A DNA stretch of 64,000 nt. Origin: Mesorhizobium carmichaelinearum (GTDB taxonomy: Bacteria > Pseudomonadota > Alphaproteobacteria > Rhizobiales > Rhizobiaceae). The notes beneath the pieces were generated by a model. It did no database searches. It was not told the origin of the DNA and worked only from the letters and a program-made list of their open reading frames with translations. Shown here piece by piece: positions 15,657 to 26,241 of this stretch. The position numbers and the translations under genes were made by a program. How positions within the stretch are numbered: the stretch's first letter is position 1; the number at the start of each line of letters is the position of its first letter. The stretch is from the NCBI RefSeq assembly GCF_900199455.1, contig NZ_FZQR01000003.1:124001-188000 (forward strand), read 5' to 3'.

Positions 15657-17045
15657 ATGGACCAGCAATTGGAAATGCCCCTGCAGACGACCGTCGCGCC
15701 ACGCCGTTCGCGTGGCTGGATTCCGTGGCTGATCTTCATTGCCATTGTCGCCGCAACCGGCGCCTATCTCTATCAACGTCCGCATGTCGAGGCCAGGCAG
15801 CCCGGCGGCAGACGCGGCGCGCAACCGACGACGATCGGTGCCGCCGCCATCGAAAAAGGCGCGATAGACGTCACCCTCAATGCCCTCGGCACGGTGACCT
15901 CGCTCTCCACCGTCACCGTCAAGTCGCAGGTCACCGGCCCCCTCATCCAGGTCAATTTCAAAGAGGGCCAGGACGTCAAGAAGGGCGACCTGCTGGCTGA
16001 GATCGACCCCCGCCCCTTCCAGGCGGCGCTCGCCCAGGCCCAGGGCCAGCTGGTGCGCGACCAGGCCATGCTGAAAGACGCCCAGCTCGATCTCGTCCGT
16101 GATCAGAAGCTGGTGGCGCAGGGGGCGGCGACACCCCAGACCCTCGACGCGCAGGTCGCCCTGGTCGCTCAGGACGCCGGTTCAGTCCAGGTCGACCAGG
16201 CGATGATACAGACCGCCACCCTCAATCTCGATTATTGCCGCATCCTCTCTCCAGTCGATGGACGGGCCGGCCTGCGCCAGGTCGATGAGGGCAACTATGT
16301 CACCCCAAGCGATGCCAACGGCATCGTCATCATCACACAAGTGCAGCCGATCAGTGTGCTGTTCACCGTGCCCGAGGATGAATTGCCCGCGATCGCGCAG
16401 CGCATGCAGCTCGGCGCCACGCTGCCCACCTCTGCCTTCGACCGCGCCGGAGCCAAGAAGCTCGCCGACGGCCAGCTCGAGACCTTCGACAGCCAGATCG
16501 ACCCGAGCACCGGCACCATCAAGCTGCGCGCGGGTTTCGCCAATGAGGCGCGCCTCCTCTATCCGAACCAGTTCGTCAACGTCGGGCTTCTCGTCGACGA
16601 GCACAAGGACGTCGCGATCGCCCCGATCGCCGCGATCCAGCGTGGCCTGCCCGGCACCTTCGTCTATCTGGTCAACCCCGACAGCACGGTCGCCGTGCGC
16701 AAGGTCACGCTTGGCGTCACCAATGGCGAGCACGTCGAGATCCTCGCCGGCCTGAACCCCGGCGACCGCGTCGTCGTCGACGGCGCCGACAAGCTCCGCG
16801 ACGGCGCCCATATCAACCTTCAGCAGGACGGCCAGGCCCCGGCACAGCCCCGGGCGACGGCACCACCCCCCGCGGCGGGCCAGACGCCGGCACAGACACC
16901 CGCCCAGACCCCGCCACAGGCAGCAGCCCCATCGGACGGACAGAAGCCAAATGGGGAGACGTCAGACGGACAGGCGCTGGATGGCACGGCGCACAAGCAT
17001 CAGGGCCACAAGCACCGCCATTCGGAGTCCGGGCAGCAGCAATGA
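15657..17045 (+). CDS. mdtA: RND efflux membrane-fusion protein, MdtA-like
   Basis: The protein of about 462 residues has an N-terminal membrane anchor (about 17-37, [19 protein letters not shown]), a biotinyl-lipoyl-like half ([18 protein letters not shown]), a long helical hairpin, and barrel domains typical of HlyD/MdtA adaptors. It bridges the inner-membrane pumps encoded next to an outer-membrane channel; no TolC gene is adjacent. The C-terminus has an unusual Pro/Gln-rich tail (repeats of TPAQ) ending in a His-rich stretch ([10 protein letters not shown]) that could bind metal (inference). The ATG at 15657 is chosen over 15636 because of the GGGGGTGAAAG stretch ahead of it. The stop overlaps the next gene. 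Confidence 0.88.
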   Translation: MDQQLEMPLQTTVAPRRSRGWIPWLIFIAIVAATGAYLYQRPHVEARQPGGRRGAQPTTIGAAAIEKGAIDVTLNALGTVTSLSTVTVKSQVTGPLIQVNFKEGQDVKKGDLLAEIDPRPFQAALAQAQGQLVRDQAMLKDAQLDLVRDQKLVAQGAATPQTLDAQVALVAQDAGSVQVDQAMIQTATLNLDYCRILSPVDGRAGLRQVDEGNYVTPSDANGIVIITQVQPISVLFTVPEDELPAIAQRMQLGATLPTSAFDRAGAKKLADGQLETFDSQIDPSTGTIKLRAGFANEARLLYPNQFVNVGLLVDEHKDVAIAPIAAIQRGLPGTFVYLVNPDSTVAVRKVTLGVTNGEHVEILAGLNPGDRVVVDGADKLRDGAHINLQQDGQAPAQPRATAPPPAAGQTPAQTPAQTPPQAAAPSDGQKPNGETSDGQALDGTAHKHQGHKHRHSESGQQQ

Positions 17046-20000
17046 GCCCGTCGCGCGCCTTCATCCTGCGGCCGGTGGCGACATCGCTGTTCATGGTCGC
17101 GATCATGCTGTCCGGCCTGCTGGCCTATCGCTATCTGCCCGTCTCGGCCCTGCCCGAGGTCGACTATCCCACCATCCAGGTGCAGACCTTCTATCCCGGC
17201 GCCAGCCCGGACGTGATGACGTCCTCGGTCACGGCACCGCTGGAGGTCCAGCTCGGCCAGATCGCCAACCTCAACCAGATGAACTCCGTCAGTTCAGCGG
17301 GATCTTCCGTCATCACGCTGCAGTTCAGCCTGGCGATCTCGCTCGATGTCGCCGAGCAGGAGGTACAGGCCGCCATCAATGCCGCCGGCAATCTTCTGCC
17401 GGCCGACCTGCCGGCGCCGCCGATCTATGCCAAGGTCAACCCGGCCGACGCGCCGGTGCTCACCCTCGGCCTGACCTCGGCCACAATGCCGCTGCGCGAC
17501 GTCCAGCAACTTGCCGATACAAGACTGGCGCAGAAGATATCGCAGCTGCCGGGTGTCGGCCTCGTCAGCCTCAGCGGCGGCCAGCGCCCGGCCGTGCGCG
17601 TCCAGGCCGATCCGCGCAAGCTCGCTGCCTATGGCCTCAATCTCGACGATCTGCGCACCACTTTGGGCAGCGCCAACGTCAACACGCCGAAAGGCAATTT
17701 CGACGGGCCGTCGCGCGCCTACACCATCAACGCCAACGACCAGCTGAAGAGCGCCGACGAATACCGCTCGCTGATCGTCGCCTACAAGGATGGCGCGCCG
17801 GTGCGGCTGAGCGATGTGGCCGATGTGGTCGACGCCACCGAGAACAACCGGCTGGCGGCCTGGATGAACAGCACGCCGGCGATCATCCTCAACATCCAGC
17901 GCCAGCCCGGCGCCAACGTCATCGACGTGGTCGACCGCATCAAGGCGCTGTTGCCGCAGCTCCAGGCCTCGCTGCCCAACGCCGTCGACGTCAAGGTGCT
18001 GACCGACCGCACCACGACCATCCGCGCTTCCGTGCGCGACGTCGAATACGAGCTGACGCTGTCGATCATCCTGGTCGTGCTGGTCATTTTCGTCTTCCTG
18101 CGCAGCGCGCGCGCCACGCTCATCCCGAGCCTTTCGGTGCCCCTGTCGCTGGTCGGCACGCTGGGCGTCATGTACCTGTTCGGCTTCAGCCTCGACAATC
18201 TGTCGCTGATGGCGCTGACCATCGCCACCGGCTTCGTCGTCGACGACGCCATCGTCGTCATCGAGAACGTCGCGCGCTATGTCGAGGAAGGCGCGACACC
18301 GCTGCAGGCGGCGCTGAAGGGCTCGCAACAGATCGGCTTCACCATCATCTCGCTGACCGTGTCGCTGATCGCGGTGCTGATCCCGCTTCTGTTCATGGGC
18401 GATGTCGTCGGCCGCCTGTTCCGCGAATTCTCCATCACGCTTGCCACCACCATCCTGATCTCAGCCGTGGTGTCGCTGACGCTGGTGCCTATGGCCTGCG
18501 CCAAGCTGCTCAAGCCGGTGGCGGCGGTGCGCGAGAACGCCTTGCAGCACGCCAGCCGCGACTTCTTCGACTGGGTGATCCGGGGCTACGGCCGCGCGCT
18601 GACCTGGGTACTCGACCGCCAAACGCTGATGCTGGTGGTGGCGGCGGCGACCCTGGTGCTTACGGCGGCCCTCTACGTGGTCATCCCCAAGGGGTTCTTC
18701 CCGGTGCAGGACACCGGCGTCATCCAGGCCATATCAGAGGCGCCGCAGTCGATCTCTTATGCGGCGATGGCCGACCGACAGCAGCAGCTCGCCGCCATCA
18801 TCCTGAAGGACCCCGATGTCGACAGCCTGTCGTCCTTCATCGGCGTCGACGGCACCAACACCACGATGAATGTCGGCCGCATCCTGATCAACCTAAAACC
18901 GCATGAGCAGCGCAGCGCCGATATCACGCAAGTCATCGCCCGCCTGAAACAGGAAGCCGCTCCGGTGGCGGGCGTGACGCTCTACATGCAGCCGGTCCAG
19001 GACTTGACCATCGACGGCCAGGTCAGCCGCACCCAGTATCAATTCGTGCTCCAGGACGCCAATGCCGACGAATTGGGAGAATGGACGCCGAAGCTGCTCG
19101 CCAAGCTGAACACGCTGCCGCAACTCGCCGATGTCGCGAGTGACCTGTCGAACAGCGGCCTTGCCGTCTTTGTCGACATCGACCGCGACCAGGCCGCGCG
19201 CTTCGGCATCACGCCGGCGACCGTCGACAACGCGCTCTACGACGCTTTCGGTCAGCGCATGGTCTCGACCATCTACACCACGTCAAGCCAGTCCCGCGTC
19301 ATTCTCGAGGCCGCACCTTCGGAGCAGGATTCGCTCAAGGCGCTCTCGTCCGTCTACCTGCCCTCGTCGACGGGTGGCGCGCCGGTGCCGCTGTCGGTGG
19401 TGGCAACCACCCATATCGCCACCACGCCGCTGCAGATCACCCATATGGGGCAATTCCCCGCGACCACCGTCTCGTTCAACCTGGCGCCCGGTGCGTCGCT
19501 CGGCGAGGCGGTCACCGCGATCGAGCAAGCGCAGGCCGATATCGGCATGCCTCTCAGCATCATCACCAGCTTCCAGGGCGCGGCGCGCGCCTTCCAGGCG
19601 TCGCTCGACAACACGCTGTTCCTGATCCTGGCGGCGGTGGTGACGGTCTACATCGTGCTTGGCGTGCTCTATGAGAGCTTTATCCACCCGATCACCATCC
19701 TGTCGACGCTGCCTTCGGCTGGCATCGGCGCGCTGCTGGCGCTGATGATCGCCGGCCAGGACCTGACCATCATCTCGATCATCGGCATCATCCTCTTGAT
19801 CGGCGTGGTCAAGAAGAACGCCATCATGATGATCGACTTCGCGCTCGACGCGCAGCGCAATGAAGGCAAGGCACCGCGCGAGGCCATCTACCAGGCCTGC
19901 CTGCTGCGCTTCCGCCCGATCCTGATGACGACACTGGCGGCGATGCTCGGCGCCTTGCCGCTGATGCTCGGCACCGGCGTCGGCTCGGAATTGCGCCATC

Positions 20001-20194
20001 CCTTGGGCGTCTCCATTGTCGGCGGCCTGCTGCTCAGCCAGTTGCTGACCCTGTTCACCACGCCGGTGATCTATCTCTGGTTCGACCGCCTTGCCGCGCG
20101 TCTCCGCGGCATCGAACCCAATCTGCCCCGTGCCCCTGATCTTCCCCGTGGCCCCAATCTTCCCCGCGGACATGGTGCGGACGCCAGGCCATGA
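17042..20194 (+). CDS. mdtB: RND multidrug efflux pump, MdtB-like
   Basis: The 1050-residue HAE1-type RND transporter begins [17 protein letters not shown] and has the two-fold repeat of six membrane segments and large periplasmic loops. Proton-relay residues are visible in transmembrane segment 4 ([15 protein letters not shown]). It would pump toxic compounds out using the proton gradient, working as a hetero-oligomer with the next protein, as in MdtBC. The C-terminus ends in a short Pro-Arg repeat ([16 protein letters not shown]) not usual in the family. Its ATG overlaps the mdtA stop and its TGA overlaps the mdtC ATG, so all three genes are translationally coupled. Confidence 0.92.
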   Translation: MSPSRAFILRPVATSLFMVAIMLSGLLAYRYLPVSALPEVDYPTIQVQTFYPGASPDVMTSSVTAPLEVQLGQIANLNQMNSVSSAGSSVITLQFSLAISLDVAEQEVQAAINAAGNLLPADLPAPPIYAKVNPADAPVLTLGLTSATMPLRDVQQLADTRLAQKISQLPGVGLVSLSGGQRPAVRVQADPRKLAAYGLNLDDLRTTLGSANVNTPKGNFDGPSRAYTINANDQLKSADEYRSLIVAYKDGAPVRLSDVADVVDATENNRLAAWMNSTPAIILNIQRQPGANVIDVVDRIKALLPQLQASLPNAVDVKVLTDRTTTIRASVRDVEYELTLSIILVVLVIFVFLRSARATLIPSLSVPLSLVGTLGVMYLFGFSLDNLSLMALTIATGFVVDDAIVVIENVARYVEEGATPLQAALKGSQQIGFTIISLTVSLIAVLIPLLFMGDVVGRLFREFSITLATTILISAVVSLTLVPMACAKLLKPVAAVRENALQHASRDFFDWVIRGYGRALTWVLDRQTLMLVVAAATLVLTAALYVVIPKGFFPVQDTGVIQAISEAPQSISYAAMADRQQQLAAIILKDPDVDSLSSFIGVDGTNTTMNVGRILINLKPHEQRSADITQVIARLKQEAAPVAGVTLYMQPVQDLTIDGQVSRTQYQFVLQDANADELGEWTPKLLAKLNTLPQLADVASDLSNSGLAVFVDIDRDQAARFGITPATVDNALYDAFGQRMVSTIYTTSSQSRVILEAAPSEQDSLKALSSVYLPSSTGGAPVPLSVVATTHIATTPLQITHMGQFPATTVSFNLAPGASLGEAVTAIEQAQADIGMPLSIITSFQGAARAFQASLDNTLFLILAAVVTVYIVLGVLYESFIHPITILSTLPSAGIGALLALMIAGQDLTIISIIGIILLIGVVKKNAIMMIDFALDAQRNEGKAPREAIYQACLLRFRPILMTTLAAMLGALPLMLGTGVGSELRHPLGVSIVGGLLLSQLLTLFTTPVIYLWFDRLAARLRGIEPNLPRAPDLPRGPNLPRGHGADARP

Positions 20195-23100
20195 ACCTGT
20201 CGGTCCCCTTCATCCGGCGTCCGGTGGCGACAACGCTGCTGACCTTCGGCCTGCTGGCGGCCGGGCTGGTAGCGTTCCCGCAGCTGCCGGTGGCGCCGCT
20301 GCCGGCGGTCGACTACCCCGTGATCTCGGTATCGGCCTCACTGCCGGGTGCCAGCCCCCAGGTGGTGGCCAACACCGTCGCCAGCCCGCTCGAGCGGCAT
20401 CTCGGCGAGATCGCCGACGTCAACGAAATGACCTCGTCGAGCAGCGTCGGCAGCGCCCGCATCACCTTGCAGTTCGGGCTGGACCGCGACATTGACGGCG
20501 CCGCGCGTGACGTCCAGGCGGCGATCAACGCCGCGCGCGCCGACCTGCCGTCCAGCCTGCGTTCCAACCCGACCTATCGCAAGGTCAATCCCGCCGACGC
20601 CCCGATCCTCATCCTGTCGATGACATCGGACACTTTGTCCAAGGGCCAGCTCTTCGATGCCGCCAGCACCGTGCTGGCGCAAAAGCTGTCGCAGGTCGAC
20701 GGCATTGGCGAGGTGTCGGTTGGCGGCAGCTCGCTGCCGGCGGTGCGCGTCGAACTCAACCCGCAGGTGCTCTACGATTACGGCATCGGGCTGGAGGATG
20801 TGCGCGCCGCACTCGCCTCGGCCAACGCCCACAGCCCCAAGGGTGCCATCGATGTCGGCAACCAGCGCTACCAGATCTACGCCAACGATCAGGCCAACCA
20901 GGCCGACGCCTACCGCTCGCTGGTCGTCGCCTACCGCAACGGTGCGCCGGTCAGGCTTTCCGATGTCGGCCAGGTCAATGATTCCGTCGAGAACATCCGC
21001 AATGCCGGTCTCGCCAACGGCAAGCCGGGCGTGCTGATCATCCTCAACCGCTCGCCCAACGCCAACATCATCGCGACGGTCGACCGGGTGAAGGCGCTGC
21101 TGCCGACGCTGCGCGCCTCGATCTCGCCGGCCATCGACCTGTCGCTGGCGGTCGACCGCTCGACCACCATCCGCGCCTCGCTGAGCGAGGTCGCACAAAC
21201 GCTGATGATCGCCATCGGCCTAGTGATCCTCGTCGTCTTCGCCTTCCTGCGCGACGTGCGCTCGGCGCTGGTGCCGATCGTGGCGGTGCCCGTATCCCTG
21301 GTCGGCACGCTGGGCGCCATGTACCTGATGGGCTTCAGCATCGACAATCTGTCGCTGATGGCGATGACGGTGGCCACCGGCTTCGTCGTCGACGACGCCA
21401 TCGTCGTGCTCGAAAACATCGCCCGCCACACCGCTTCCGGCATGGGCCGCATGGAAGCCGCCATCAAGGGCTCCCAGGAGGTCGGCTTCACCGTGCTGTC
21501 GATGAGCCTGTCGCTGATCGCCGTCTTCATTCCGATCCTGCTGATGGGCGGTATTGTCGGCCGGCTGTTCCGCGAATTCGCCGTCACGCTGTCGGCGGCG
21601 ATCCTGGTCTCGCTCGCCATCTCGCTGACCACCACACCGATGATGTGCTCGATCTTGCTGCGCCCCGAGGGACAACGCGAACACGGCCGGCTCTACCGCT
21701 TCAGCGAGCGCATCTTCGAGGCCATGCTGAGCTTCTATCGCCGGTCGCTGTCCTGGGCACTCGACAATCCGCTGCTGATCACGGCGGTGCTCGCGGCAAC
21801 GCTCGGCCTCAATGGCTATCTCTATGTCACCATCCCAAAAGGTTTCTTCCCGCAACAGGACACCGGACGGCTGACCGGCTCGATCCAGGCCGACCAGGCA
21901 ACCTCCTTCCAGTCGATGTCGCAGAAGCTCACCCAGTTCGCCGGCATCGTCAGCAAGGATCCGGCCGTCGATGCCGCTGTCGCCTTCACCGGCGGCGGGC
22001 AGACCAATTCCGGTTCCATGTTCGTGTCGCTGAAGCCGCTGGCCGAGCGCAAGATCTCCGCCGACCAGGTCATCGCCAGGCTGCGGCCCAAACTGGCTGT
22101 GGTGCCAGGTGCCACGCTCTTCCTGCAAGCGGTGCAGGATATACGCGTCGGCGGGCGGCAATCGAACGCGCAGTACCAGTACACCTTGCAAGGCGACAGT
22201 TTCGACGAGGTGGCAGAGTGGGCGCCGAGGCTGGCAGCGGCGCTGCAAACGGAACCCAGGCTCACCGACGTCAACTCCGACCAGCAGAACAAGGGCCTGG
22301 AAGCCGACGTCACCATCGATCGCGACACCGCAACGCGCCTCGGCATATCGGCCAGCGAGATCGACAACACGCTTTACGACGCCTTCGGCCAGCGCCAGGT
22401 GTCCACCATCTATGTCCAGCGCAACCAGTACCACGTCATCATGGAGGTGGCGCCGCAATACTGGCAAAACCCCGATGCGTTGAAAAAAGTCTATGTCAGC
22501 ACATCGGGCGGATCGGTTGGTGGATCGCAGTCGAGCAACGCGGTTGCCGGCACATTCGTCGCGCCGGGCCGGTCCACCACTGCCCAATCGGTCGCCGCCG
22601 ATGCCGCGCGCAACCAGGCCAACAATTCCATCACCAGCACCGGCAGGACGGCGGCCTCGACCGGTTCGGCGGTCAGCACCGGAGCCGAGACCATGGTGCC
22701 GCTGTCGGCCGTCGCGCATTACGGCCCCGGCAGCACGCCGCTGTCGGTCAATCACCAGGGCCTGTTCGTCGCCACCACCCTGTCGTTCAACCTGGCGCCG
22801 GGCGTCGCCCTCAGCGAAGGCGTCGCGGCGATCAACGCGGCCGCCGACCGCATCGGCATGCCGGCCACCATCCATGGCAGCTTCCAGGGCACGGCGCGCG
22901 TCTTCCAGGACTCGCTCTCCGACCAGCCGCTGCTGATCCTTGCCGCGCTGATCGCCGTCTATGTCGTGCTTGGCATTCTCTACGAAAGCTACGCGCACCC
23001 GTTGACCATTCTGTCGACCTTGCCGTCGGCCGGCGTCGGCGCCTTGCTGGCATTGACGCTGGTCAACATCGAATTCTCGATCATGGCGCTGATCGGCATC

Positions 23101-23475
23101 ATCCTCTTGATCGGCATCGTCAAGAAGAACGCGATCATGATGATCGACTTCGCGCTGGCCGCGGAGCGCAACGAGGGCAGATCGGCACATGACGCCATCT
23201 ACCAGGCATGCCTGCTGCGCTTCCGCCCGATCATGATGACGACCATGGCGGCGCTGTTCGGCGCCGTGCCGCTGGCCATCGGCCTTGGCGAAGGCGCGGA
23301 ACTGCGCCAGCCACTCGGCATCGCCATCGTCGGTGGTCTGATCCTGAGCCAGATCCTGACCCTCTATACGACGCCGGTGATCTACATCTACGTCGACCGT
23401 TTCGGACGCTGGTGCCGGCAGTTGCGTTCGCGGGCACGCTACCGCTGGCAGCCAGGTGTGCAACCCGGAGAGTGA
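20191..23475 (+). CDS. mdtC: RND multidrug efflux pump, MdtC-like, with Ser/Ala/Thr-rich insertion
   Basis: The 1094-residue HAE1-family pump is homologous to the preceding gene ([19 protein letters not shown] pair in [15 protein letters not shown]). It probably forms the BC heterotrimer with it. A low-complexity insertion rich in Ser, Gly, Ala and Thr (about residues 770-832, nt 22498-22695) falls in the second periplasmic loop, just before the conserved MVPLSAVA motif. The MdtB-like partner has only a short SSTGGAP there, which explains most of the extra length. The insertion may be a flexible loop at the docking domain (inference). The gene ends the operon; the C-terminal tail is basic. 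Confidence 0.9.
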   Translation: MNLSVPFIRRPVATTLLTFGLLAAGLVAFPQLPVAPLPAVDYPVISVSASLPGASPQVVANTVASPLERHLGEIADVNEMTSSSSVGSARITLQFGLDRDIDGAARDVQAAINAARADLPSSLRSNPTYRKVNPADAPILILSMTSDTLSKGQLFDAASTVLAQKLSQVDGIGEVSVGGSSLPAVRVELNPQVLYDYGIGLEDVRAALASANAHSPKGAIDVGNQRYQIYANDQANQADAYRSLVVAYRNGAPVRLSDVGQVNDSVENIRNAGLANGKPGVLIILNRSPNANIIATVDRVKALLPTLRASISPAIDLSLAVDRSTTIRASLSEVAQTLMIAIGLVILVVFAFLRDVRSALVPIVAVPVSLVGTLGAMYLMGFSIDNLSLMAMTVATGFVVDDAIVVLENIARHTASGMGRMEAAIKGSQEVGFTVLSMSLSLIAVFIPILLMGGIVGRLFREFAVTLSAAILVSLAISLTTTPMMCSILLRPEGQREHGRLYRFSERIFEAMLSFYRRSLSWALDNPLLITAVLAATLGLNGYLYVTIPKGFFPQQDTGRLTGSIQADQATSFQSMSQKLTQFAGIVSKDPAVDAAVAFTGGGQTNSGSMFVSLKPLAERKISADQVIARLRPKLAVVPGATLFLQAVQDIRVGGRQSNAQYQYTLQGDSFDEVAEWAPRLAAALQTEPRLTDVNSDQQNKGLEADVTIDRDTATRLGISASEIDNTLYDAFGQRQVSTIYVQRNQYHVIMEVAPQYWQNPDALKKVYVSTSGGSVGGSQSSNAVAGTFVAPGRSTTAQSVAADAARNQANNSITSTGRTAASTGSAVSTGAETMVPLSAVAHYGPGSTPLSVNHQGLFVATTLSFNLAPGVALSEGVAAINAAADRIGMPATIHGSFQGTARVFQDSLSDQPLLILAALIAVYVVLGILYESYAHPLTILSTLPSAGVGALLALTLVNIEFSIMALIGIILLIGIVKKNAIMMIDFALAAERNEGRSAHDAIYQACLLRFRPIMMTTMAALFGAVPLAIGLGEGAELRQPLGIAIVGGLILSQILTLYTTPVIYIYVDRFGRWCRQLRSRARYRWQPGVQPGE

Positions 23476-23671
23476 GCCGGCTCTCTCCGCCGATCACAAG
23501 CTGTCAACTTTGCGTTCCTTGCCGTCTAACGGATTGGAAGACCCCTATATGGATTGTGCGGGCCGCAAACCGCCGGCGATGAGAGGATCATCGTGACGCG
23601 ACGGGAGCAGATTGGCCCGAGATCGGAAAGCGATATCCATACCGCTTTTCCCGTTGAAGGGAGGCGCAACC
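23476..23671. other. Intergenic region upstream of the small exported protein
   Basis: 196 bases without a supported gene. A 135-codon frame (23554-23961) runs through it and over the small exported protein gene in another frame, but it has no recognisable motif. No clear promoter or terminator was identified. Confidence 0.4.
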
Positions 23672-23872
23672 ATGCGCAGTTTTACACCGAAGATCATAGC
23701 AATCGCATCGCTTCTGGCGGCGGTGCCACTGTCCAGCGCCTACGCGGTGCATCACTCGCATTTCGAAGTAGAACGCGGCAAAGCTTCGCCGCCGCGCGAT
23801 GTCTTATCGCTCGTCAAAACCACGGCTGGTCTGCACTCTTGTCCGAAAGGCGTGCCCCCGCCGGTCGGATGA
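23672..23872 (+). CDS. Small exported protein of unknown function
   Basis: The 66-residue product has a Sec-type signal peptide (MRSFTPKII, a hydrophobic core and likely cleavage after SAYA, residue 24). A short mature part follows with His residues near its start (VHHSHFEVERGK), one Cys, and a C-terminal PPPVG. A strong ribosome site, GAAGGGAGG, lies just upstream of the ATG. I do not recognise a family. Its size and export signal resemble other rhizobial small periplasmic proteins, but function is unknown. It is alone between the efflux operon and the paired two-winged-helix genes. Confidence 0.55.
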   Translation: MRSFTPKIIAIASLLAAVPLSSAYAVHHSHFEVERGKASPPRDVLSLVKTTAGLHSCPKGVPPPVG

Positions 23873-24069
23873 GGCGGAAACAATGCCTGGCCCTGATGAA
23901 GGTCAATTCAACGAGCGGCCGTTCGGCTGACTATTATTGGGAGGGGTTTTCCAAGCCATAGCAATCGGTTAGCAGATTGAACCATGAGCCCGTCGCCGTG
24001 GATGCGTGTCCCGGCTGGCCCTGTTCTCCGTAATTGGTACGTCTGGACACAAGTGTTGAAGGCTGGAAA

Positions 24070-24984
24070 ATGGGGAACGCAAATTCGCGATACGAGTTGA
24101 TTCAAGAGATCAGGAGATCCGCGCTGAAACTGGAAGACATAGCGGCCCATCCGGCCTTGCACCGCTACGTTCAGGAACAGTCACAGTCCCTGATCCGCAT
24201 CTATGAGGAAACCCCGCGACTGGCTTCCATCTTTGCCACCCAGCAGCGCTGGCTTATGGCCCATGTTGGCCTTGCCATGCACTTCAGGCGAGACCCGAAC
24301 GACCGCCGCAAGGAGCTGACCGTATCGCGTTTCATCGAGGTCGTGCACAAGAACGCGGTGGCCAGCCGCAACACCGCGGATGCTTTCATCAAGGAGATGC
24401 TGCACTACAACATCGCCGAGTATGTGGCGGGCGGCGACGGCCGCACGCATCCCCTGCAACCAACGGCGGCGACAATCGAGAGATTCACCGGCTGGGTGAT
24501 CGCCCATCTGCGCACGCTTGACCATGTCGATGGCGGCCACCGGCTGGCCAGGTACCTGGACCGGCCCGATATGCTTGCCACGCTGCAGCCGTTGATCGCT
24601 GACGGCCTGCTTGCCTCAGAGCCGGTGCGCGAACCCAACCGGACCTTTTCCCTGTTCATCTGGCTCAACAATGGCGGCATCGTTATGGATTGGCTGATGT
24701 CCGGCATCGATCCGGACCATGCCGGCCTGGAGCGGATTCCGACCAGCGTGGTTTCGATCGGCGACTTCGCCAAATGGCTCAAACTGTCGCGGACCCATCT
24801 CGGCCGCAAACTGCGCACCGCCGAGGAGCTCGGCAGCATTGGCTGGCTTGGCCAGCGTGGCCATTCGGTGATGTGGGTGTCGCACGGCTTCTACGAGGAA
24901 TACATGACCGTGCAGGCCGCCAAGCTGGCTGTCGTCGACAGCGCCTTCAAGGCTTGTTTTCCGCCATCGCAAGGCGGTGGCTGA
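24070..24984 (+). CDS. Predicted regulator with two winged-helix regions (paralogue A)
   Basis: This 304-residue protein matches no named family I can recall. Two regions look like winged-helix DNA-binding domains. Residues about 65-140 contain SRFIEVVHKNAVASRNTADAFIK and a wing-like DGRTHPLQPT, a MarR-like pattern. Residues about 225-290 contain SIGDFAKWLKLSRTHLGRKL followed by WLGQRG and VMWVS. The first 60 residues resemble a helical dimerisation arm. A tandem paralogue follows (25133-25998), and the short upstream sequences are also similar (GTCTGGACAC and AAGGCTG), so the promoter region was probably copied too. The ATG at 24070 was chosen because the extended frame has no ribosome site. 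DNA binding is inferred from pattern only. Confidence 0.6.
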   Translation: MGNANSRYELIQEIRRSALKLEDIAAHPALHRYVQEQSQSLIRIYEETPRLASIFATQQRWLMAHVGLAMHFRRDPNDRRKELTVSRFIEVVHKNAVASRNTADAFIKEMLHYNIAEYVAGGDGRTHPLQPTAATIERFTGWVIAHLRTLDHVDGGHRLARYLDRPDMLATLQPLIADGLLASEPVREPNRTFSLFIWLNNGGIVMDWLMSGIDPDHAGLERIPTSVVSIGDFAKWLKLSRTHLGRKLRTAEELGSIGWLGQRGHSVMWVSHGFYEEYMTVQAAKLAVVDSAFKACFPPSQGGG

Positions 24985-25132
24985 GCGGCGGCGCGCACGT
25001 AGCGCTCCCGCAATTCGCTCCCACTGTACACATTCACCCACTATTGACGGCCGGCGTCTGGACACGAGCCGCGAAGGCTGAAAATGTATTTTTGCGTCTT
25101 CGCGACAAGGGGGCTTATCGCAGCGGGGGAGA

Positions 25133-25998
25133 ATGGCGCTCACGTTGGAAGAAATTGCCGGCCATCCGGCATTGCATCGCTGTGTTCGCGTCCAGGCGCA
25201 GGCGATGAACCAGACCTATGAGACGAACCCGCGGCTTTCCTCGGTGTTCGCCACGCAGCAACGCTGGCTGATGGCCCATATCGGCCTCGCCCTGCATTTC
25301 AGGCGGGAGCATGACGACTATCGCAAGCAACTGACGGCTGCGCGCTTCATCGACGTGATCCGGCAGAATGCCGTGGCCAGCCGCAACACCGCCGACGCCT
25401 TCGTCAAGGAAATGCTGCACTACGGTTTCATCGAATATGTGCCCGCAACCCAGGACCGCCGCATCCGGCCCCTGCAGCCGTCGGTGGCCTCGCTGGAGCC
25501 GGTTACGCTCTGGCTGCGGCGCATCTGCAGACGCTGGACAGTCTCGACGGCGGGAACCGGCTCGCTGCGTTCCTGGCTCGGCCGGACGCACTCGCCATGG
25601 TGCAGCCACGGATTGCCGATGGCTTGCTGTCGTCCAATCCAGTGCGCGAGCCCAAGCGGACCTTTTCCTTGTTCACCTGGCTCAACAATGGCGGCGTCGT
25701 CATGGACTGGCTGATATCGAGCGTCGATCCCGACCATGCCGGCCTCGATCGGATCCCGACCGGCATCGTCTCGATCGGCGATTTCGCCAGATGGCTGAAA
25801 CTGTCGCGAACCCATTTGGCCCGCAAGCTGCGTGATGCCGAAAATCTCGGCAGCGTCGGCTGGCTCGGCCAACGCGGTAACTCGGTGATGTGGGTGTCGC
25901 GCGACTTCCATCAGGAATACATAACCGCCCAGGCGGTGAAGCTGGCCATTATGGATACCGCCTTCGCCGACGCCTTTGGTCCGACGGCAGGCCGCTGA
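25133..25998 (+). pseudogene. Frameshifted paralogue B of the two-winged-helix protein
   Basis: This copy matches paralogue A along nearly its full length (LEEIAGHPALHR, FATQQRWLMAHIGLALHFRR, ASRNTADAFVKEMLHY, then FSLFTWLNNGGVVMDWL and LSRTHLARKL). The reading frame changes near 25516-25522: the segment matching TGGGTGATCGCCCATCTG in copy A is one base shorter here. The N-terminal half is therefore read from 25133 and the C-terminal half from a frame open at 25597. A second offset exists at the start, because the ATG equivalent to that of copy A (25084) is out of frame. Decay is most likely; a sequencing error is possible at the single-base site. The C-terminal winged helix could still be made separately. 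Confidence 0.7.
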
Positions 25999-26008
25999 CC
26001 GGTGCGGC

Positions 26009-26026
26009 ATCCCCCGCGCGGGGGAT
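26009..26026 (+). terminator. GC-rich hairpin after paralogue B
   Basis: ATCCCCC (26009-26015) and GGGGGAT (26020-26026) pair around GCGC, 11 bases after the stop codon. There is no T-run, so Rho-independent termination would be weak. Confidence 0.4.
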
Positions 26027-26052
26027 CCACGAATCCATCATGCCCGTTAGCA

Positions 26053-26090
26053 CTCCAATGCCCGCTATGCGCGCGGCGCTATGATTGGAG
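26053..26090 (+). promoter_or_regulatory. Inverted repeat covering the ribosome site of the RiPP-like gene
   Basis: CTCCAAT (26053-26059) is the exact complement of ATTGGAG (26084-26090), which contains the GGAG of the ribosome site for the 26102 start. If both are in the transcript, the site could be masked. The loop is 24 bases and GC-rich. Confidence 0.35.
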
Positions 26091-26101
26091 AGGGACCCCA
26101 A

Positions 26102-26194
26102 ATGAAAAGACGGTACGAAAAACCGACGCTGGACAAGCGCGGAAAGCTGTCCAGCGTCACGGCGGGATGTGGGTCCTCCGTCTGTCTCACTTGA
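26102..26194 (+). CDS. RiPP-precursor-like peptide with lasso-type leader motif
   Basis: A 30-codon frame with a good ribosome site (GGAGAGGG ahead of the ATG). The peptide carries YEKPTLDKRGKLSSVTA, which fits the Y-x2-P-x-L-x3-G-x-L...T leader pattern of lasso-type RiPP precursors. Short proteins of this kind are often annotated as putative RiPP precursors in rhizobia. After the leader Thr-Ala come nine residues beginning GCG and containing two Cys. There is no Asp or Glu at core positions 7-9 and the core is too short for a lasso ring, so the product, if any, is of another kind. No maturase, protease or cyclase gene is nearby. A 10-bp inverted repeat (26125-26158) lies inside the frame. 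Confidence 0.5.
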   Translation: MKRRYEKPTLDKRGKLSSVTAGCGSSVCLT

Positions 26195-26221
26195 CGCTCG
26201 ACAAGCTTGATCGACATTGAC

Positions 26222-26237
26222 CCGAGGCACGCCTCGG
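26222..26237. terminator. Hairpin between the RiPP-like gene and the dehydrogenase gene
   Basis: CCGAGG (26222-26227) pairs with CCTCGG (26232-26237) around CACG. It sits between two converging genes, within a few bases of the dehydrogenase stop codon, and could serve both directions. No long T-run is present. Confidence 0.35.
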
Positions 26238-26241
26238 CGCC

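Noticed and set aside
21220..23463. A 747-codon minus-strand frame over mdtC, and similar frames over mdtB, tex and flhB
   Set aside because: The opposite strand encodes recognisable RND, Tex and FlhB proteins; the frames have no domain or ribosome site.
23554..23961. A 135-codon frame overlapping the 66-residue exported protein
   Set aside because: It lacks a signal peptide, recognisable motif and good ribosome site, while the overlapping short gene has all but the motif.
25500..25530. Programmed frameshift in paralogue B
   Set aside because: No slippery heptamer or following stem is apparent, and the start region is also out of frame, so decay or sequence error is more likely.
26102..26194. 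Calling the 30-residue peptide a lasso peptide
   Set aside because: The leader pattern fits, but the core is nine residues without Asp/Glu at position 7-9, and no lasso protease or cyclase gene is in the window. Only a RiPP-like precursor is claimed.
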